64,000 bases of DNA, from assembly GCA_017546785.1 (NCBI GenBank), contig JAFYRW010000042.1, positions 62,001 to 126,000 of the forward strand, in the 5' to 3' direction. Positions 36,134 through 45,235 of the stretch are shown one piece after another (position 1 is the first letter of the stretch; every line of letters starts with the position of its first letter). Below the pieces are notes generated by a model. The model searched no databases. It was not told where the DNA came from and saw only the letters and a list, made by a program, of their open reading frames with translations. Source of the stretch: Bacteroidaceae bacterium (GTDB taxonomy: Bacteria > Bacteroidota > Bacteroidia > Bacteroidales > Bacteroidaceae). A program made the position numbers and the translations under genes.

Positions 36134-37015
36134 TCAGAGAGAGGATAAGAATCTGAAAATTTGCTGATGGTGGACATCCTTCATCATAATGCGGTGCTCT
36201 TTGTCAAGAAGGTAGAGCACCGGCAGTCCGGGAAGGTCGTAAAGCTGTTTGTCGTAGATGAGTCCTTTCTTGTCGCAGGCATCAATCCATCCTTTGCCCT
36301 GTGTAGGACTGTTTTTCCAAGCTTTTGTCTCGCCTTCGACACATACATACAGTATCTTTAATTTGCCGTTGCTCAACTGCTTGTTTACTATGGGCGAGGC
36401 GAGCAATTCTTTCTTAGTGTCGTTGCATACATCACATTCGGGGTCTCCAAAGAACAGCAGCAGATAGTCGCTCTCTACGTTTGACAGACGGCTGTGCTTG
36501 CCGTTGCGCATAAGAAACTCAAAATCGGTGGCTGTTGTTCCTATACGGTTCTTTTTCGCCATCTTAAGGTCGAATGTGTAGTTGCTGCGGTCCTTCTCCT
36601 GAATGTTGGGCAGGGCTATTATCTTTTCGAGCATCAGTATATAGAGATTCTCGTCATATACGGGGGATTGTGGTGCCGAGAGGTACTTTTCGCCTAATCC
36701 TGCAAAGTAGCGTAGCATTCTTGCGTTTTTCTCGAGATTGGCGGCCAACTGCCCGAATGCCTCCTCTTTTTTTGTTACATACGGCATTATGCTTATAAAA
36801 TTGGAGAATCCCTGCTCCGAAATATCTTCGTCGCCAATGAGGCTGGTGTCGTTAAAGTCGTATATGTCCCAATAGTGCAATGCCAGATAATTGGCGCGCT
36901 CCTCGGGGGTAGTGAGTATTTTAGGTACCTCGGGCAGAGGGAATGTCTTTTGTGCATTGACGGCACAAGAGAGTAGCAATGCTATTGAAAAGAATAGAAT
37001 GCGTATGTTTTTCAT
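36134..37015 (-). CDS. DUF5106/thioredoxin-like exported protein
   Basis: The 293-residue product starts at the ATG at 37015, where a signal peptide (ending CAVNAQ) directly follows; the upstream in-frame extension to 37108 contains the promoter and a terminator hairpin. An N-terminal helical region I associate with DUF5106 comes first. A thioredoxin-like domain follows at about residues 165-290, with LLLFFGDPECDVCNDTKKEL carrying a CxxC motif (C-D-V-C) and LPVLYLLDKEHRIMMKD at the cis-Pro position. It should act in the periplasm as a thiol oxidoreductase or a redox-inert relative. It lies between dnaK and the fimbrial operon on its own transcript. Confidence 0.8.
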   Translation of the reverse strand: MKNIRILFFSIALLLSCAVNAQKTFPLPEVPKILTTPEERANYLALHYWDIYDFNDTSLIGDEDISEQGFSNFISIMPYVTKKEEAFGQLAANLEKNARMLRYFAGLGEKYLSAPQSPVYDENLYILMLEKIIALPNIQEKDRSNYTFDLKMAKKNRIGTTATDFEFLMRNGKHSRLSNVESDYLLLFFGDPECDVCNDTKKELLASPIVNKQLSNGKLKILYVCVEGETKAWKNSPTQGKGWIDACDKKGLIYDKQLYDLPGLPVLYLLDKEHRIMMKDVHHQQIFRFLSSL

Positions 37016-37037
37016 AGTAATATCTTTTACGAATTTC

Positions 37038-37045
37038 AAAGTTAG
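37038..37045 (-). promoter_or_regulatory. -7 element of the DUF5106-like gene
   Basis: On the minus strand TAACTTTG fits TAnnTTTG exactly. It fixes the start of the gene at 37015 because the longer reading frame would begin upstream of it. No good -33 is seen. Confidence 0.5.
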
Positions 37046-37074
37046 TAAAAAAAATGAATATTCCATATAAAATG

Positions 37075-37108
37075 TTGGCGGTATGCCGAAATTTAGACAC
37101 ACCGCCAA
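37075..37108 (-). terminator. Likely terminator of the fimbrial operon
   Basis: TTGGCGGT and ACCGCCAA (8 bp, extendable to 11 with a G-T pair) lie 40 bases past the last fimbrial stop codon and are followed on the minus strand by CATTTTATAT, a weak T-tract. Confidence 0.6.
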
Positions 37109-37148
37109 TCGAATAATAACATTTAAAAATATAGTTTATTATCTGTTT

Positions 37149-40100
37149 TTATTCTGTTACCTCGCTCAATACAATGTTACGTGAACCGTAAAGCTCGGCA
37201 AGGCTCGATACGCTTGCTGCATATACCTTGTTGTCGGGAGCAATGTAGTCAAACTCTATCTCTTCGGTGTTCCAGTTGAAGCTGTATTCCGAACGTAGGT
37301 TGAGTGAATATTTGCCATCCTCGGCAATTGTCAATGCTCCAATGCGCACTCCGTCGCTTGTGCGTGCAAAGGCTACGAAAGAGTTCTTCTCTACGGGTGT
37401 ATTTACGCCATTTACATTGTAGTGTATAGTGCCTATTATAGGCTCGTTGCTTATTCTGAACTTCTTCTCGTAGAAGAGAATAGTTGAGTTGTCGGCACTG
37501 AATGTAATCTCTCCAGCTGTTGTTGCGCGACGTTTCTTGAACGGCAGGCTCTTGCGCTCGCCGCTGTGGTCGTAACCGTCGTTAAGAATGACGTTGCCCT
37601 TGCCGAATGTACGCTCAGTGTCGCGGTTCTTGTCTACTACATATACGAATCGTCCTTCGATTGTTGGGTGAGCGTAGAACTTCTCGCTTGTGAGGTTCGA
37701 TGGGCGGCGTGCCTCGTCAATCTCAAGCATCGGGGCGTCGATATAAATCTCAAACTCTGTACCGAACGGGTCTACTTCCTTGTTGTCCGAACCGCGGAAG
37801 CTTGTTACCTCGAATGATAGATCTACAGCATCGCTAGGCTCATATGGAATGACAATATTGCTGACACTCTCCTCGACCTGTCCTATGGAATTCTCTCCGA
37901 ATACCTTGCCTGCGGTCTCTACGCGTGCCGCGAAGCGGAAGGGACGATAGGTGGCAAACTCAAAGATTATAGAACGGTAGGTGTCTCCATTGTAATTGAC
38001 ACCGCTGTTGAATGCCGATAATTCGCCATTCTGGTTCGAGGTGATACGAATAACGTCGTCGCTGTATGCTCTGTTTGTGGTAAAGTTCAACTTATAGAGG
38101 CCTTTGCGGCTGTCGTTTCTCGACTCGGTACCTGCTGTGGGCTTGAATGCCATCATACGTCCGTTGGTCGATTGTGACCAATAGCTCTCGTCGATATTTG
38201 TGAATGTTACATCGCTGCTGTTATTCACAAAGTCAAGAGACTTTGAGTAGAACAGGAACTCATCGCTTGCCTTTGCATTCATATAGGCTCCTGCAACGGT
38301 TGAGCTATCGACAAGCAGCATATCAAACGACACTGGTGCATATTTCTTTGCCGGAACAAGGTAGTAGTAGATGGTCTCGTCCTTAGCAAAGAGTCCATTT
38401 GAGTTCTTGCCGTCGAGTTTCTCCAATCCACTGACATTTATCACATAATTGTCGCTGTGATATTTGAATGTCTTTTTGAGTGTGGTAAAGTGAGGTGCTT
38501 CGATGAAAAGCGAGTCTGTAGCATTATCCTCGTGTGTGAGAATATTCTTGAAATAGATGCGGTGTACTCCGGGGCCATCGATGGTATATTTGTATTTATA
38601 CTCTGTTCCCAAAAGTTCCTCGCCGTACCACTCGTCGGAGCCTTTGCGTATAACCGGCAGCGACATTCCCGAACCGTAGCGTACATCAAGAGAGTTTACC
38701 GATATATATGCGTCGAAGGGGTAGATAATATCGGGGCACTCTTCAGGTACTGTGAATTTGAATGTTACATATTCACCAGTTTTGTTACCGTAAATGTGAG
38801 TGTCAATCCAAGAGGGTGTGAAGCGCTGCTTGCTTACAAGAGCAATGTCTATCGTGCGGTGCAGGCGGCCTTTCTTTATGAGCAACGAACCTTGATGAAC
38901 GGGCTTGTCGTTCAATGGGTTAAGAGTGATTATGATGTTTCCCTCTCCTGTTCTTGTGTCGAATGTATGGCTGTCGAATGTGTGCTTTGCCACATTGTTG
39001 CCGTCGAGCCAGCTAATCTCAGGCCTGTCGGCATTTGTGAGCGAGCCATTCTTGCTGCTGAGTCTGTAGTTTATGGTATACTGCTTGTTGGCATATATGT
39101 CGTCGAGCACAATACCGGTCTTTTCTACAGAGAGACGATAGTCGTTGTCCTCAACCTCTGTCACCCAATTTTCGATGGTGAACCAGATGTTGTTTGTGAA
39201 GGGGGCTTCCAATGCCTCGGCAAAAGTCTTGCTACCATTGCTCAGTCTTCCACCAATGTTCAGTATATAAGCGTGGTTACGCTGTATCATTATGGGGTCG
39301 CTGTTCTCGTCGATGATGGCTATACGGTAGTACAGGTCCTCGCTCTCGCCTGGGTGTCGGCCTTTGACAATAACGCTTATAGGATTGTTTATTGAGTTCT
39401 CGTGCTCAAAGATATAATCTTCGGGCTTTGTGTTGATTTCGGTAATATCACTCATTATGGCTCTGTTGCTGGGCAGAGTGATGAATGGCTCGTTGTCCTT
39501 TGCTTTCCACACAAAGCCATCGCTAGGATGCAACGGAGCAACTGTTCCGAACGCGTGGATATTTGTTGTGATGAAGCCTACAACATCGAAATAGTTGTTC
39601 TTCTCTGAGCTCCACTCGGCAATGGATACCTGCGCCTGATTGCGTATCATCTCAATCTCGCCCACACGCTGCAATTGTGCAGCAAGATTGGTATCACCGG
39701 GGTTGGTCGATTGCAATTCGGGCTTATATTCGAAGCGCGACCAATAGATGAGCATTCCCGATGCTCCCTCCATATTGGCAAGTACCTGCTCCTCGGGCTG
39801 TCCCAAGAAATCCTTAGGATTGTAGATGTTGTTATTCTGGTTGGCAAGGAAATGTATGATGTGTGTCTCCTCGGGTATTGTTGCCTTGAAAGTGCCTGTG
39901 TGGCTCGCCTTGTCTATTGATGTCATTTCGGCCGATACTGTTGTAATGTATAGTCCGAGGCTGTTGAAACAGAATAGGTCGATATTCTGAATGTCTATTC
40001 CGTCGGGGTCTACGGCGCGTACCATCACAGTCTGCATTTCGGGAATATTGGCATTGAATACAATTGTTGTATAACCGTTGCTGTTACCCTCGATGTCCAT

Positions 40101-40184
40101 CCCTAGATTGTCGGGCTGACAAGAGCTTAGAAACGATACCAATGCAATTGCTGCAGTTGTTATCTTGTTGAATATAGTTCTCAT
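37149..40184 (-). CDS. Large fimbrial tip-type lipoprotein (DUF4906-like), last gene of fimbrial operon
   Basis: The 1,011-residue product has a lipobox (SFLSSC, Cys22). The N-terminal part resembles Mfa/FimB-like fimbrial proteins (GYTTIVFNANIPEM, IQNIDLFCFNSLGLYITTV, HIIHFLANQN), and DUF4906 covers much of the middle. The rest is a chain of beta-rich segments of Ig-like character (RLHRTIDIALVSKQRFTPSWID, VTFKFTVPEECPDIIYPFD) with no enzyme motif. The C terminus resembles a carboxypeptidase-regulatory or Big-type beta-sandwich (RIGALTIAEDGKYSLNL). It is the largest of three tip-like proteins and likely projects from the fimbria as an adhesin. The gap to the preceding gene is 21 bases. Confidence 0.8.
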   Translation of the reverse strand: MRTIFNKITTAAIALVSFLSSCQPDNLGMDIEGNSNGYTTIVFNANIPEMQTVMVRAVDPDGIDIQNIDLFCFNSLGLYITTVSAEMTSIDKASHTGTFKATIPEETHIIHFLANQNNNIYNPKDFLGQPEEQVLANMEGASGMLIYWSRFEYKPELQSTNPGDTNLAAQLQRVGEIEMIRNQAQVSIAEWSSEKNNYFDVVGFITTNIHAFGTVAPLHPSDGFVWKAKDNEPFITLPSNRAIMSDITEINTKPEDYIFEHENSINNPISVIVKGRHPGESEDLYYRIAIIDENSDPIMIQRNHAYILNIGGRLSNGSKTFAEALEAPFTNNIWFTIENWVTEVEDNDYRLSVEKTGIVLDDIYANKQYTINYRLSSKNGSLTNADRPEISWLDGNNVAKHTFDSHTFDTRTGEGNIIITLNPLNDKPVHQGSLLIKKGRLHRTIDIALVSKQRFTPSWIDTHIYGNKTGEYVTFKFTVPEECPDIIYPFDAYISVNSLDVRYGSGMSLPVIRKGSDEWYGEELLGTEYKYKYTIDGPGVHRIYFKNILTHEDNATDSLFIEAPHFTTLKKTFKYHSDNYVINVSGLEKLDGKNSNGLFAKDETIYYYLVPAKKYAPVSFDMLLVDSSTVAGAYMNAKASDEFLFYSKSLDFVNNSSDVTFTNIDESYWSQSTNGRMMAFKPTAGTESRNDSRKGLYKLNFTTNRAYSDDVIRITSNQNGELSAFNSGVNYNGDTYRSIIFEFATYRPFRFAARVETAGKVFGENSIGQVEESVSNIVIPYEPSDAVDLSFEVTSFRGSDNKEVDPFGTEFEIYIDAPMLEIDEARRPSNLTSEKFYAHPTIEGRFVYVVDKNRDTERTFGKGNVILNDGYDHSGERKSLPFKKRRATTAGEITFSADNSTILFYEKKFRISNEPIIGTIHYNVNGVNTPVEKNSFVAFARTSDGVRIGALTIAEDGKYSLNLRSEYSFNWNTEEIEFDYIAPDNKVYAASVSSLAELYGSRNIVLSEVTE

Positions 40185-40205
40185 AGTATAATCGGTTGTA
40201 GTAGG

Positions 40206-42464
40206 TTATTTATTGTCGTAAGCATCGCGAACGCAACGTACCGCACAGTGCGAAGATGAGTTGTAGCTGCTATCGTGGTTGTTGTTCTTTACCATTCCAT
40301 TCGAGCACATATACCAGTATCCGTTGAGAAGGTAGTCAATAGCGTCGGGGTTACTTTGCTTTGTACCCTGCAACTGCTCGATAATCTGCAATTCGGCCTG
40401 TGTGGGTACGCGCCAGTTGTCGTAAACTACAGCTTTGCCATTCTCATCCTGATAAACCTCGACGTAGTTGGCGCAGTGGTAGTTGAATATCTCTCTACGG
40501 TCTACGATGCCATTGTTGTTTGTATCGTCGTCGTTGTCAATGCCGTCTAAATTGCCGGAGCCGTTTCTGATTGTTCCTAAACGTGATGCAATCATAAACG
40601 AGGGAGAAACAAGCTGTGCATTATCTTCCGATGTCTCGGTATATCCGTTTCTGTCGATACGCGGGTGACCAATATGATATTCATCAGAGGTTGATGTAAT
40701 ACGAATGTGGTATATGCGTGTATTTGCGCTTGACTCATTTACATAGCTGTTGGACTTATAGCCGATTGCTTCGTTGGAGTTACTGTCGTATACGTATCTG
40801 TAGGTCGTATTATACGCAGCTGTAGATTTTGGATCGGTTACTTTTGATACAAAGAACGGAGAACTAGGATTGTAAATATAATTTCCGGTCCAATATCTTC
40901 TGTTGTTGCTTCGTGCAGTCTCAATGTCGATTGATGTTTTTTTGTCGCCTGCCTTCTGGTATGTACAGTTGAAGTCACTGCGGTAAGAGTACCAACTCTG
41001 TCGGTTCGTTACATACACCAATGGATACTGCTCAACATATACATTGCGCGAGATACCCTCCTTATTGGTAACTACAAACTTAATGTAGCGCACTGTGTTA
41101 TTGACAGGAATAGGAGACTCTATCTTTATGCTGCCATTGTTTCCAGCGTCGGGGGTAAGGTTAATCTGGCTTCTTATTCTTGCGTCTACAGTAATGTATT
41201 GGTTGAACTTATTGTAGAAATAGGTGCTGTCGGCAACAAGCTGCACATTGATAGGCGAAGATGATGAGAACTTAAGCTCTCCCTCGCTTATATCCTTGTT
41301 GAATATTTTCAGAGTATCGTGGCTCACCTGCAAGAACTGCGGTCCATTGTCGCTGTTAATAGACACATTTACCTTGTTCCAATCGACAACCTTGAACTTA
41401 AGGTCCTGAATATTGACAGGCTCGCTGGGATCCTGTGCTCCGGGAGCGTTGATGGTAGCCTCAATCTCGTAGTGAGTGTTGCGGTCGAATCCATTGTCGC
41501 GGCTCAACAATATCTGATAGAAACTGTTGGGATGCTCTACCGACTGATACTCTATTGGGATATTTATAATTAATGATGTTCCGTACTCAAAGAAGCTCTT
41601 GTTCTCCCAAGAGTGGCTGTAAAGATATCCTACAATAGTTACTACATCATTGTTGCTGCCCGATGTATAGGTAGAGTAGGGTGTAGCCGATTTATATGTG
41701 CTCTTGAGCTTCTCGGTGTTCCACTCGGGGCGCTCGTTGCCTATTATGCTATTAGCAATGGTATATGTGTAGTAGGGGATATTCTTGAAATAATATCCGA
41801 AGCGGTCGGTGTAATTATCTATGCAATATTTTACATCGCTTCCCTCCTTTAGTCTGATTGTAACCTTGCTTGCCGCACGGTGTAATTTAACGCTGAGATT
41901 GGTGTCGTTGCCGTCGTTGCCATCGTAAAGGACAACGGGGGCGAGAGTTGTAGCCTCGCTTGCTCCTTTTATGTAAGCAACGCCGTCCATAAGGAAATGA
42001 GAAGGAGTATCAACGTTTGTGATGCTTATTCCTGTGAGATGAATGTTCTCATCGGACTGCTGCAACTGCCTCAAATCATTCAGCGTAGCAATGTTGCTCA
42101 GTGTGCTTGTCGCAACTTTGCTGTTGGCTACGACAATTACATAGTAGGGGGCATCCTTTACATAATCGTTACGGCGTGTAGATAGTTGTATTTTACCCGA
42201 GGGCTCCGATACAGCCTTGCGCTCGTAGTGCTCGATGCTGTTGCTGCTCGCGTCGAAAATGAAAATATCAAGGTGCGATATTGCATTCTCTTCGGCGGTG
42301 GACGCAGTTACAGCAGCCTTTGTTACCGACAGATTCTGCGGTATCTCAATTGTAATATATCCATCGTTAGAACCCTGGATGTCGAGTATATCCTCGTTTG
42401 TACACGATGTAATACTCAATATTACAATCATAAGATATGTAAATATGTTTATTGCGTATTTCAT
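40206..42464 (-). CDS. Fimbrial tip-type lipoprotein with FISUMP-like C-terminal domain
   Basis: The 752-residue protein has a lipobox (LSITSC, Cys21) and an Mfa-like N-terminal segment (DGYITIEIPQNLSVTKAAV, AISHLDIFIFD). A long beta-rich middle region resembles DUF4906. The C-terminal ~120 residues have WRVPTQAELQIIEQLQ and WYMCSNGM, ending in CAVRCVRDAYDNK. These look like the FISUMP/fibrobacter-succinogenes-type domain found in surface proteins, possibly a lectin-like adhesin fold. Gaps of 21 and 13 bases to its neighbours place it within the operon. A ligand cannot be predicted. Confidence 0.78.
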   Translation of the reverse strand: MKYAINIFTYLMIVILSITSCTNEDILDIQGSNDGYITIEIPQNLSVTKAAVTASTAEENAISHLDIFIFDASSNSIEHYERKAVSEPSGKIQLSTRRNDYVKDAPYYVIVVANSKVATSTLSNIATLNDLRQLQQSDENIHLTGISITNVDTPSHFLMDGVAYIKGASEATTLAPVVLYDGNDGNDTNLSVKLHRAASKVTIRLKEGSDVKYCIDNYTDRFGYYFKNIPYYTYTIANSIIGNERPEWNTEKLKSTYKSATPYSTYTSGSNNDVVTIVGYLYSHSWENKSFFEYGTSLIINIPIEYQSVEHPNSFYQILLSRDNGFDRNTHYEIEATINAPGAQDPSEPVNIQDLKFKVVDWNKVNVSINSDNGPQFLQVSHDTLKIFNKDISEGELKFSSSSPINVQLVADSTYFYNKFNQYITVDARIRSQINLTPDAGNNGSIKIESPIPVNNTVRYIKFVVTNKEGISRNVYVEQYPLVYVTNRQSWYSYRSDFNCTYQKAGDKKTSIDIETARSNNRRYWTGNYIYNPSSPFFVSKVTDPKSTAAYNTTYRYVYDSNSNEAIGYKSNSYVNESSANTRIYHIRITSTSDEYHIGHPRIDRNGYTETSEDNAQLVSPSFMIASRLGTIRNGSGNLDGIDNDDDTNNNGIVDRREIFNYHCANYVEVYQDENGKAVVYDNWRVPTQAELQIIEQLQGTKQSNPDAIDYLLNGYWYMCSNGMVKNNNHDSSYNSSSHCAVRCVRDAYDNK

Positions 42465-42477
42465 AGGTCCTATTCTC

Positions 42478-44034
42478 TTAGTCGTTTATTTGTTTAATCT
42501 CAATCAATTGAGGGCTGTTGCCACTCTCGGGCCAAGCAATATTGTTCTGCTCGCCGTTTATTAGAAGGTATACCGAACTGTTTACGCCGGGTGACCAATC
42601 GGTTGTACAGGTAATACCAAATTCAAACTTCTCGCCATCGAGAGCCGGATTCTTGGGAATAACCTTGATATTATACCAGTATTCCGAAGCTACATAGTCG
42701 TTGGCATCTGTTATTCTTGTCATAATGCCATTGTAGTCGCGGTATACGACAATGTCAAAATCCTCCTTGTGTCCTTTGATTGTGGGCACCCATTTCTGTC
42801 CGATGGGGTTTGTCATATTGAACCACACCGAGAATGCGTTGCTCTCTTTTAATGTCTCGTCGCTTGTGTATCGCATAACAGGAGACTCCTGAATCTTCTG
42901 CATACGGTCGCTGCTGCTGTAGATGTAGTCGGGAAGCACCGGATTGTGATAGGTGGGGTAACCTATTGTTCCGCGGTCCCATACGTCGCCATTCTTCCAC
43001 TCTGCAACCTCATACTCAAGGGTGAGGCCGTGTGATATTCCTGTTATTGTGTAGCTGTAAATGTGGTTGCGTACAATGTCGTAATAGCTGTTGGGGATTA
43101 GTATTCCGTCGGAGTCGTATGAACCGAATGCTATTGCCTGAGGGAACGATAGTTCCGCTGTTCCTACGCCATTGTCGAGTACAACGGCAATCTTTGGCAT
43201 ACTCTCAGCAACGTAGCGTGTGGTATTGTATTCAGGGTAGTAGAGCATAAAGGATTTATTGCTATCCTGTACAGCAAAAGGTAGTCCTTTGGAACTCTCC
43301 TTATGGTCGCTGTTGTAGTTGAAGCAATTGTCGCGATGAAGCTCCTTTGTGTTTGTAACATCTCTCCAACCGTTAGGCATAAGGTTGCCTGTCCCGTTGT
43401 ACTGGTCTATTGTTACTGATGTCAGTCGGTATCCCTGATTGACAAGATTCCCGTCTATGGCAACCTCTATCTTGGCAACCGAACGCAAAAGGTCGATGGT
43501 GCCAATCTCCTGATTCTCCTCGGCTGTAAATGTGTGGCTTTTTATGCCTGCCATAGGGATAAAGCCGTTGGGGTAGGTAATATAGTCGAGGCTGAATGTC
43601 ATATTGTCAATGTCGCTATTGTATGATTGTGCATTCACAATAACAATGAACTTATAGGCTGTATTGACATTCAGAGAAAGGTGGCTGATGTCTCCGAGCA
43701 CATTGTAAGAGTGGGGAGCCTGTGAGCTGCTGTCTAGCCACCACATAAGGCTGTTTACTGTTCCTATGAGTTGATTGTTTGTGTTGCGTACCTCAACAAC
43801 AATGCCTTCGGGTCTAATGTGGTTGTCATACTGAATGCCACTGTTGGAGTCGTATGCTCCGCCCCAGCTCTCGGCTCTGGTCTCGTTGATTGGTGTCTGC
43901 ATCGACAATTTGAATCTTACCATCTTGGGAACGCCACCCGATACGTCGCACTGCGCATCGTCCATTATGGCGCCACACGATGAAAAGAGGTACATCGTCA
44001 GTAGGACCAATATATATGAATATCTCTTTAACAT
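42478..44034 (-). CDS. Fimbrial accessory/tip-type lipoprotein (DUF4906-like)
   Basis: The 518-residue product has a lipobox (LFSSC, Cys20) followed by a segment typical of fimbrial accessory proteins (VRFKLSMQTPINETRAESWGG). Arg in the ETRAE segment could be a proteolytic maturation site. Beta-sandwich blocks include DLLRSVAKIEVAIDGNL and NHIYSYTITGISHGLTLEYEVAEWKNGD, the 'H-Y-Y/TIT' pattern seen in Bacteroidales fimbrillins. It starts only 4 bases after the Mfa2-type gene ends, so the two are closely coupled. Likely a tip or shaft-to-tip connector. Confidence 0.78.
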   Translation of the reverse strand: MLKRYSYILVLLTMYLFSSCGAIMDDAQCDVSGGVPKMVRFKLSMQTPINETRAESWGGAYDSNSGIQYDNHIRPEGIVVEVRNTNNQLIGTVNSLMWWLDSSSQAPHSYNVLGDISHLSLNVNTAYKFIVIVNAQSYNSDIDNMTFSLDYITYPNGFIPMAGIKSHTFTAEENQEIGTIDLLRSVAKIEVAIDGNLVNQGYRLTSVTIDQYNGTGNLMPNGWRDVTNTKELHRDNCFNYNSDHKESSKGLPFAVQDSNKSFMLYYPEYNTTRYVAESMPKIAVVLDNGVGTAELSFPQAIAFGSYDSDGILIPNSYYDIVRNHIYSYTITGISHGLTLEYEVAEWKNGDVWDRGTIGYPTYHNPVLPDYIYSSSDRMQKIQESPVMRYTSDETLKESNAFSVWFNMTNPIGQKWVPTIKGHKEDFDIVVYRDYNGIMTRITDANDYVASEYWYNIKVIPKNPALDGEKFEFGITCTTDWSPGVNSSVYLLINGEQNNIAWPESGNSPQLIEIKQIND

Positions 44035-44038
44035 AATC

Positions 44039-45055
44039 TTACTGAATTACTTGGTTTTTCAATACAACTCTCCACGAGTTAATTATGATGCTGCTTGAGA
44101 TCCACTCACCCGATTCGTCGAGGAAGAATGTGAGATTGTACTCATCTTGACGGTCGAGATACTCCTGAGCGCTCATATTGCGGTTGTAATTACCTTTGAC
44201 GAGCAGTGCATAGTCGACGAGGGGAATAGAAAGTACCACCTTATCCTCGGCCATATTCTTTACAACCAATAGGGGATTCTCTCCCTCCACGAGTCGTGCT
44301 GTTGTAAGCTCTGCTACGGCAACGCCTACTGTCGATGCTGCGCGGCTGTGTAGCTCGGCATTTACGTCGGCTGTGCCTGTGCTTAGGCTCCAGGGCTTGT
44401 ATGTGATAAGCTCATCCTCGAGAAGGGTGTTGTCGTGAGCCATATAGCCGTTGTAATCCTGAATCTCGAATGAGAAGAGCGAGGGGTCAACGTCGTCACC
44501 CGATAATTGCTGAAGAACGACGCGTACAGTGTTTGTATTCTTAGTCAAAGAGATTGTCTCGTAGTGTATGCCGGGCTCCTCGCCGATGGTAATCTCCTGC
44601 TGTCCGTGGAAAAGAGGTGCAAGCTCCTTGTCCGAAATACCGTTGTTGCGGTTTAACTTGCATTTTAGCTCGTCGATGCTTGTCACGCCAATCTCGGCCT
44701 GAGGGACCGTGAAATATTCGCCGTTACCTACTCCGCACCAAGCAAGCATATTGTATTTGCCCGGATTAAGCTCTATGGGCATAGAGTAATTCTCGTCGGC
44801 GAGTGTGCTGCCTGTCTCGTTACCCTGATACACCAATACACCGTTAGTGTCGAATATGTATAGAGACACTGAGCTAACCTCCTTTGCGAATGCATCGGCA
44901 TATTTCATATTCTTGTCGTACGCGAACTTTATTTTGTAGTGAACAGAACAATCTCCTTCGCCATCAAAGATGATGTTGTTCTCGCACGATGTGAATAGAA
45001 CTGCGAATATTGCGACGAGCAGTCCTATTTTGCTTGTTAATAGAGTTTTATTCAT
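44039..45055 (-). CDS. mfa2: FimB/Mfa2 family fimbrial anchor lipoprotein
   Basis: From the ATG at 45055 the 338-residue product has a lipobox (VLFTSC, Cys24) and the Mfa2-family pattern, with GEGDCSVHYKIKFAYDKNMKYADAFAKEVSSVSLYIFD at the N terminus, a middle beta-sandwich (ETISLTKNTNTVRVVLQQLSG) and an end DYNLTFFLDESGEWISSSIIINSWRVVL. The longer frame to 45220 runs through a hairpin and was rejected. In Porphyromonas Mfa2 anchors the minor fimbria to the outer membrane and limits its length. Here it follows the major subunit by 180 bases holding a strong hairpin. The symbol is given by homology. Confidence 0.85.
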   Translation of the reverse strand: MNKTLLTSKIGLLVAIFAVLFTSCENNIIFDGEGDCSVHYKIKFAYDKNMKYADAFAKEVSSVSLYIFDTNGVLVYQGNETGSTLADENYSMPIELNPGKYNMLAWCGVGNGEYFTVPQAEIGVTSIDELKCKLNRNNGISDKELAPLFHGQQEITIGEEPGIHYETISLTKNTNTVRVVLQQLSGDDVDPSLFSFEIQDYNGYMAHDNTLLEDELITYKPWSLSTGTADVNAELHSRAASTVGVAVAELTTARLVEGENPLLVVKNMAEDKVVLSIPLVDYALLVKGNYNRNMSAQEYLDRQDEYNLTFFLDESGEWISSSIIINSWRVVLKNQVIQ

Positions 45056-45188
45056 AGTTGTTAGTATTATATATTTTGTCCGTACTATCTGCACAGTGGA
45101 ATTATCTATTTTGGTGGAAGCCTGATATTGCGGCTTCTGTTGCGCCCTCTCTTTGCACTGGTACGCTGAGTGCTTTTTTGTTTTTTTT

Positions 45189-45225
45189 ATTCTATGCAGT
45201 GTGAATGGTTCACACTGCATAGAAT
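45189..45225 (-). promoter_or_regulatory. 17-bp hairpin between fimbrial subunit and anchor genes
   Basis: ATTCTATGCAGTGTGAA, a 3-base loop and its exact complement form a very stable stem 10 bases after the major fimbrillin stop codon. On the minus strand an A-run, not a T-run, follows, so it is unlikely to be a simple terminator. Lowering readthrough into the anchor genes or protecting the fimbrillin mRNA are the likely roles. Confidence 0.65.
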
Positions 45226-45235
45226 CGTCTGTTTA

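Noticed and set aside
38457-39395. Antisense open frame of 312 codons within the 1,011-residue fimbrial gene
   Set aside because: It is rich in Val and Cys in the way typical of antisense translation and shows no domain; the other strand is a clear lipoprotein gene.
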